From: Clostridiaceae bacterium
Lineage (GTDB): Bacteria > Bacillota > Clostridia > UBA1212 > DUPL01
Direction of reading: 5' to 3'
DNA length: 5,923 nt
Assembly: GCA_012522035.1 (NCBI GenBank)
Contig: JAAYLF010000195.1
Span: forward strand, 1 to 5,923
This document shows positions 5,525-5,923 of the stretch, one piece after another (position 1 is the first letter of the stretch; the number at the start of each line of letters is the position of its first letter). The notes under the pieces are model-generated. The model did no database searches and was not told the origin of the DNA. It worked only from the letters and a program-made list of their open reading frames with translations. The position numbers and the translations under genes were made by a program.

Positions 5525-5553
5525 TTCCGCACAAGTTTGCATGTAATGCGGAA
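5525..5553. repeat. 7-base perfect inverted repeat
   Basis: TTCCGCA (5525-5531) and TGCGGAA (5547-5553) are perfect inverted copies around a 15-base spacer, immediately after the T run of the preceding terminator. No T run follows. It could be a second RNA hairpin, a protein-binding dyad, or a remnant of a mobile-element end. Confidence 0.35.
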
Positions 5554-5709
5554 AGCTGAGTGTGAGCCGCAAGCTGATGCTGATGGCGTTTTGGGCAGTT
5601 TAATCATGGTACATGCAAAATTGAACTGGAAGAGGAGAGTATGAGGAAATACAGAAAATAGTATGTAGTGCTCACCAGAGAGATTGACAATCTTGTTTAT
5701 CAAAATTAA
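5546..5709 (+). pseudogene. overlapping small frames, possibly a decayed gene pair
   Basis: A 32-codon frame from ATG 5546 to TGA 5642-5644 (MRKAECEPQADADG at its start, NWKRRV at its end) overlaps the next ATG at 5641 in an ATGA junction, the hallmark of coupled genes. AGAGGAG (5631-5637) precedes that second ATG, though only three bases away. The second frame reads MRKYRK and then hits TAG at 5659-5661. Past the stop it continues in frame as YVVLTREIDNLVYQN to TAA 5707-5709, which looks protein-like. The first ATG has no ribosome binding site, and the frame extends upstream only to a GTG at 5486. The arrangement suggests remnants of a degraded gene pair, but these are short frames and no family is recognised. 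Confidence 0.2.
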
Positions 5710-5790
5710 AAATGCTATCATTAAAATATGCAATTTTGTATTTTATTATATATAGCACATGAGTGTCAAAACGAAGTTGTAAGTGGTCAA

Positions 5791-5818
5791 TTGATTCGGA
5801 CTCACTGGTTCATATAAT
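5791..5818 (+). promoter_or_regulatory. sigma-A promoter for the last gene
   Basis: TTGATT (5791-5796) and a perfect TATAAT (5813-5818) are 16 bases apart. Transcription would begin near 5825, leaving about 40 bases of leader that contain the AAGGAG ribosome binding site. The gene is therefore transcribed independently of the hydrolase unit. Confidence 0.65.
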
Positions 5819-5865
5819 TGTACTAATTAATTGTGTATACACCTTAGTATTAAGGAGTTGATAAA

Positions 5866-5923
5866 ATGTGGAGGCATTTATTTAAAGAACATATATTAGA
5901 TAAAGGTATAGATTATTTTATTA
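5866..5923 (+). CDS. start of a gene cut by the right edge, possibly a SWIM zinc-finger protein
   Basis: ATG 5866 lies eight bases after AAGGAG (5852-5857) and about 40 bases after a good promoter. Only the first 19 residues are visible: MWRHLFKEHILDKGIDYFI. The pattern Trp-x-x-Leu-Phe-x-x-His-Ile-Leu-x-x-Gly-x-x-Tyr resembles the opening of SWIM zinc-finger proteins, which typically begin with a W-x-x-L-F-x-P-H-I-L-x-R-G-x-x-Y-like segment. The zinc-binding CxCx(n)CxH motif that would prove this lies outside the window. The start is well supported; the family is a recollection-based inference. Confidence 0.65.
   Translation, partial: MWRHLFKEHILDKGIDYFI

Larger units (their letters stand above)
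5421..5865. other. gene-poor gap of about 445 bases
   Basis: Between the hydrolase stop and the last gene I see, in order: a weak GTTATC/GATAAC inverted repeat (5428-5433 and 5448-5453), the bulged terminator, a TTCCGCA inverted repeat, a short overlapping pair of decayed-looking frames, an A+T-rich stretch from about 5700 to 5755 with the inverted pair CAAAATT/AATTTTG (5701-5707 and 5732-5738), and the promoter of the next gene. No known RNA family is recognised. A reverse-strand open frame through 5443-5733 has no ribosome binding site and resembles no protein I know. Confidence 0.5.

Noticed and set aside
5480..5700. Group II intron, T-box or ribozyme signature in the gap
   Set aside because: I looked for the intron domain V core, the T-box AGGGTGG bulge and the hammerhead CUGAUGA/GAAA pair and found none in the right arrangement.
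5443..5733. Reverse-strand 96-codon open frame
   Set aside because: It runs through the terminator hairpin and the inverted repeat, has no ribosome binding site or promoter, and its sequence matches no family known to me.
1..5923. CRISPR array, tRNA, rRNA or insertion-sequence transposase
   Set aside because: No regularly spaced repeats, no cloverleaf with a TTCGA-type arm, no rRNA text and no DDE or HUH transposase motifs were seen on either strand.

Overview
The window looks like a chromosomal or island segment of a low-to-mid G+C Gram-positive bacterium, most likely a gut-type Clostridia (Lachnospiraceae/Oscillospiraceae-like). The reasons are strong AGGAGG-type ribosome binding sites, near-consensus sigma-A promoters, short hairpins followed by T runs, and the gene families present. 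All supported genes lie on the + strand. The species cannot be named from the sequence alone.

Layout. (1) Bases 1-709: two tandem zinc-ribbon proteins of unknown function; the first is cut by the left edge. They are visibly richer in G+C than what follows. (2) 718-1238: a self-contained transcription unit with a promoter, a DUF1801-family (YdhG-like) small protein and a terminator. (3) 1251-3495: a near-consensus promoter, a roughly 155-base leader with possible minicistrons and a palindrome, then a membrane sensor histidine kinase and a NarL/LuxR-type response regulator one base apart, closed by a terminator. (4) 3506-5522: a candidate activator-dependent promoter, a 55-residue unrecognised basic/amphipathic protein, a 56-residue glycine-rich two-helix membrane protein, and a membrane-anchored serine hydrolase of the beta-lactamase/PBP4* class with extra C-terminal membrane helices. 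A bulged double-stem terminator closes this unit. (5) 5421-5865: a gene-poor gap with the terminator, an inverted repeat, small decayed-looking ORFs and a promoter. (6) 5866 to the edge: the start of another gene, possibly a SWIM zinc-finger protein.

How the genes may work together (inference). The kinase has an N-terminal segment resembling the PLDc_N membrane domain, followed by several more membrane helices and a HisKA_3/HATPase catalytic core. It would sense a membrane or envelope signal and phosphorylate the adjacent regulator at Asp56. The next transcription unit encodes only small envelope-type proteins and a surface serine hydrolase. Its promoter has a fair -10 but no -35, with short direct repeats 21 bases apart at that position, so it is a plausible target of the regulator. 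Together, 1251-5522 may form a compact envelope-stress or antimicrobial-response module. This is the most interesting hypothesis in the window and it is unproven.
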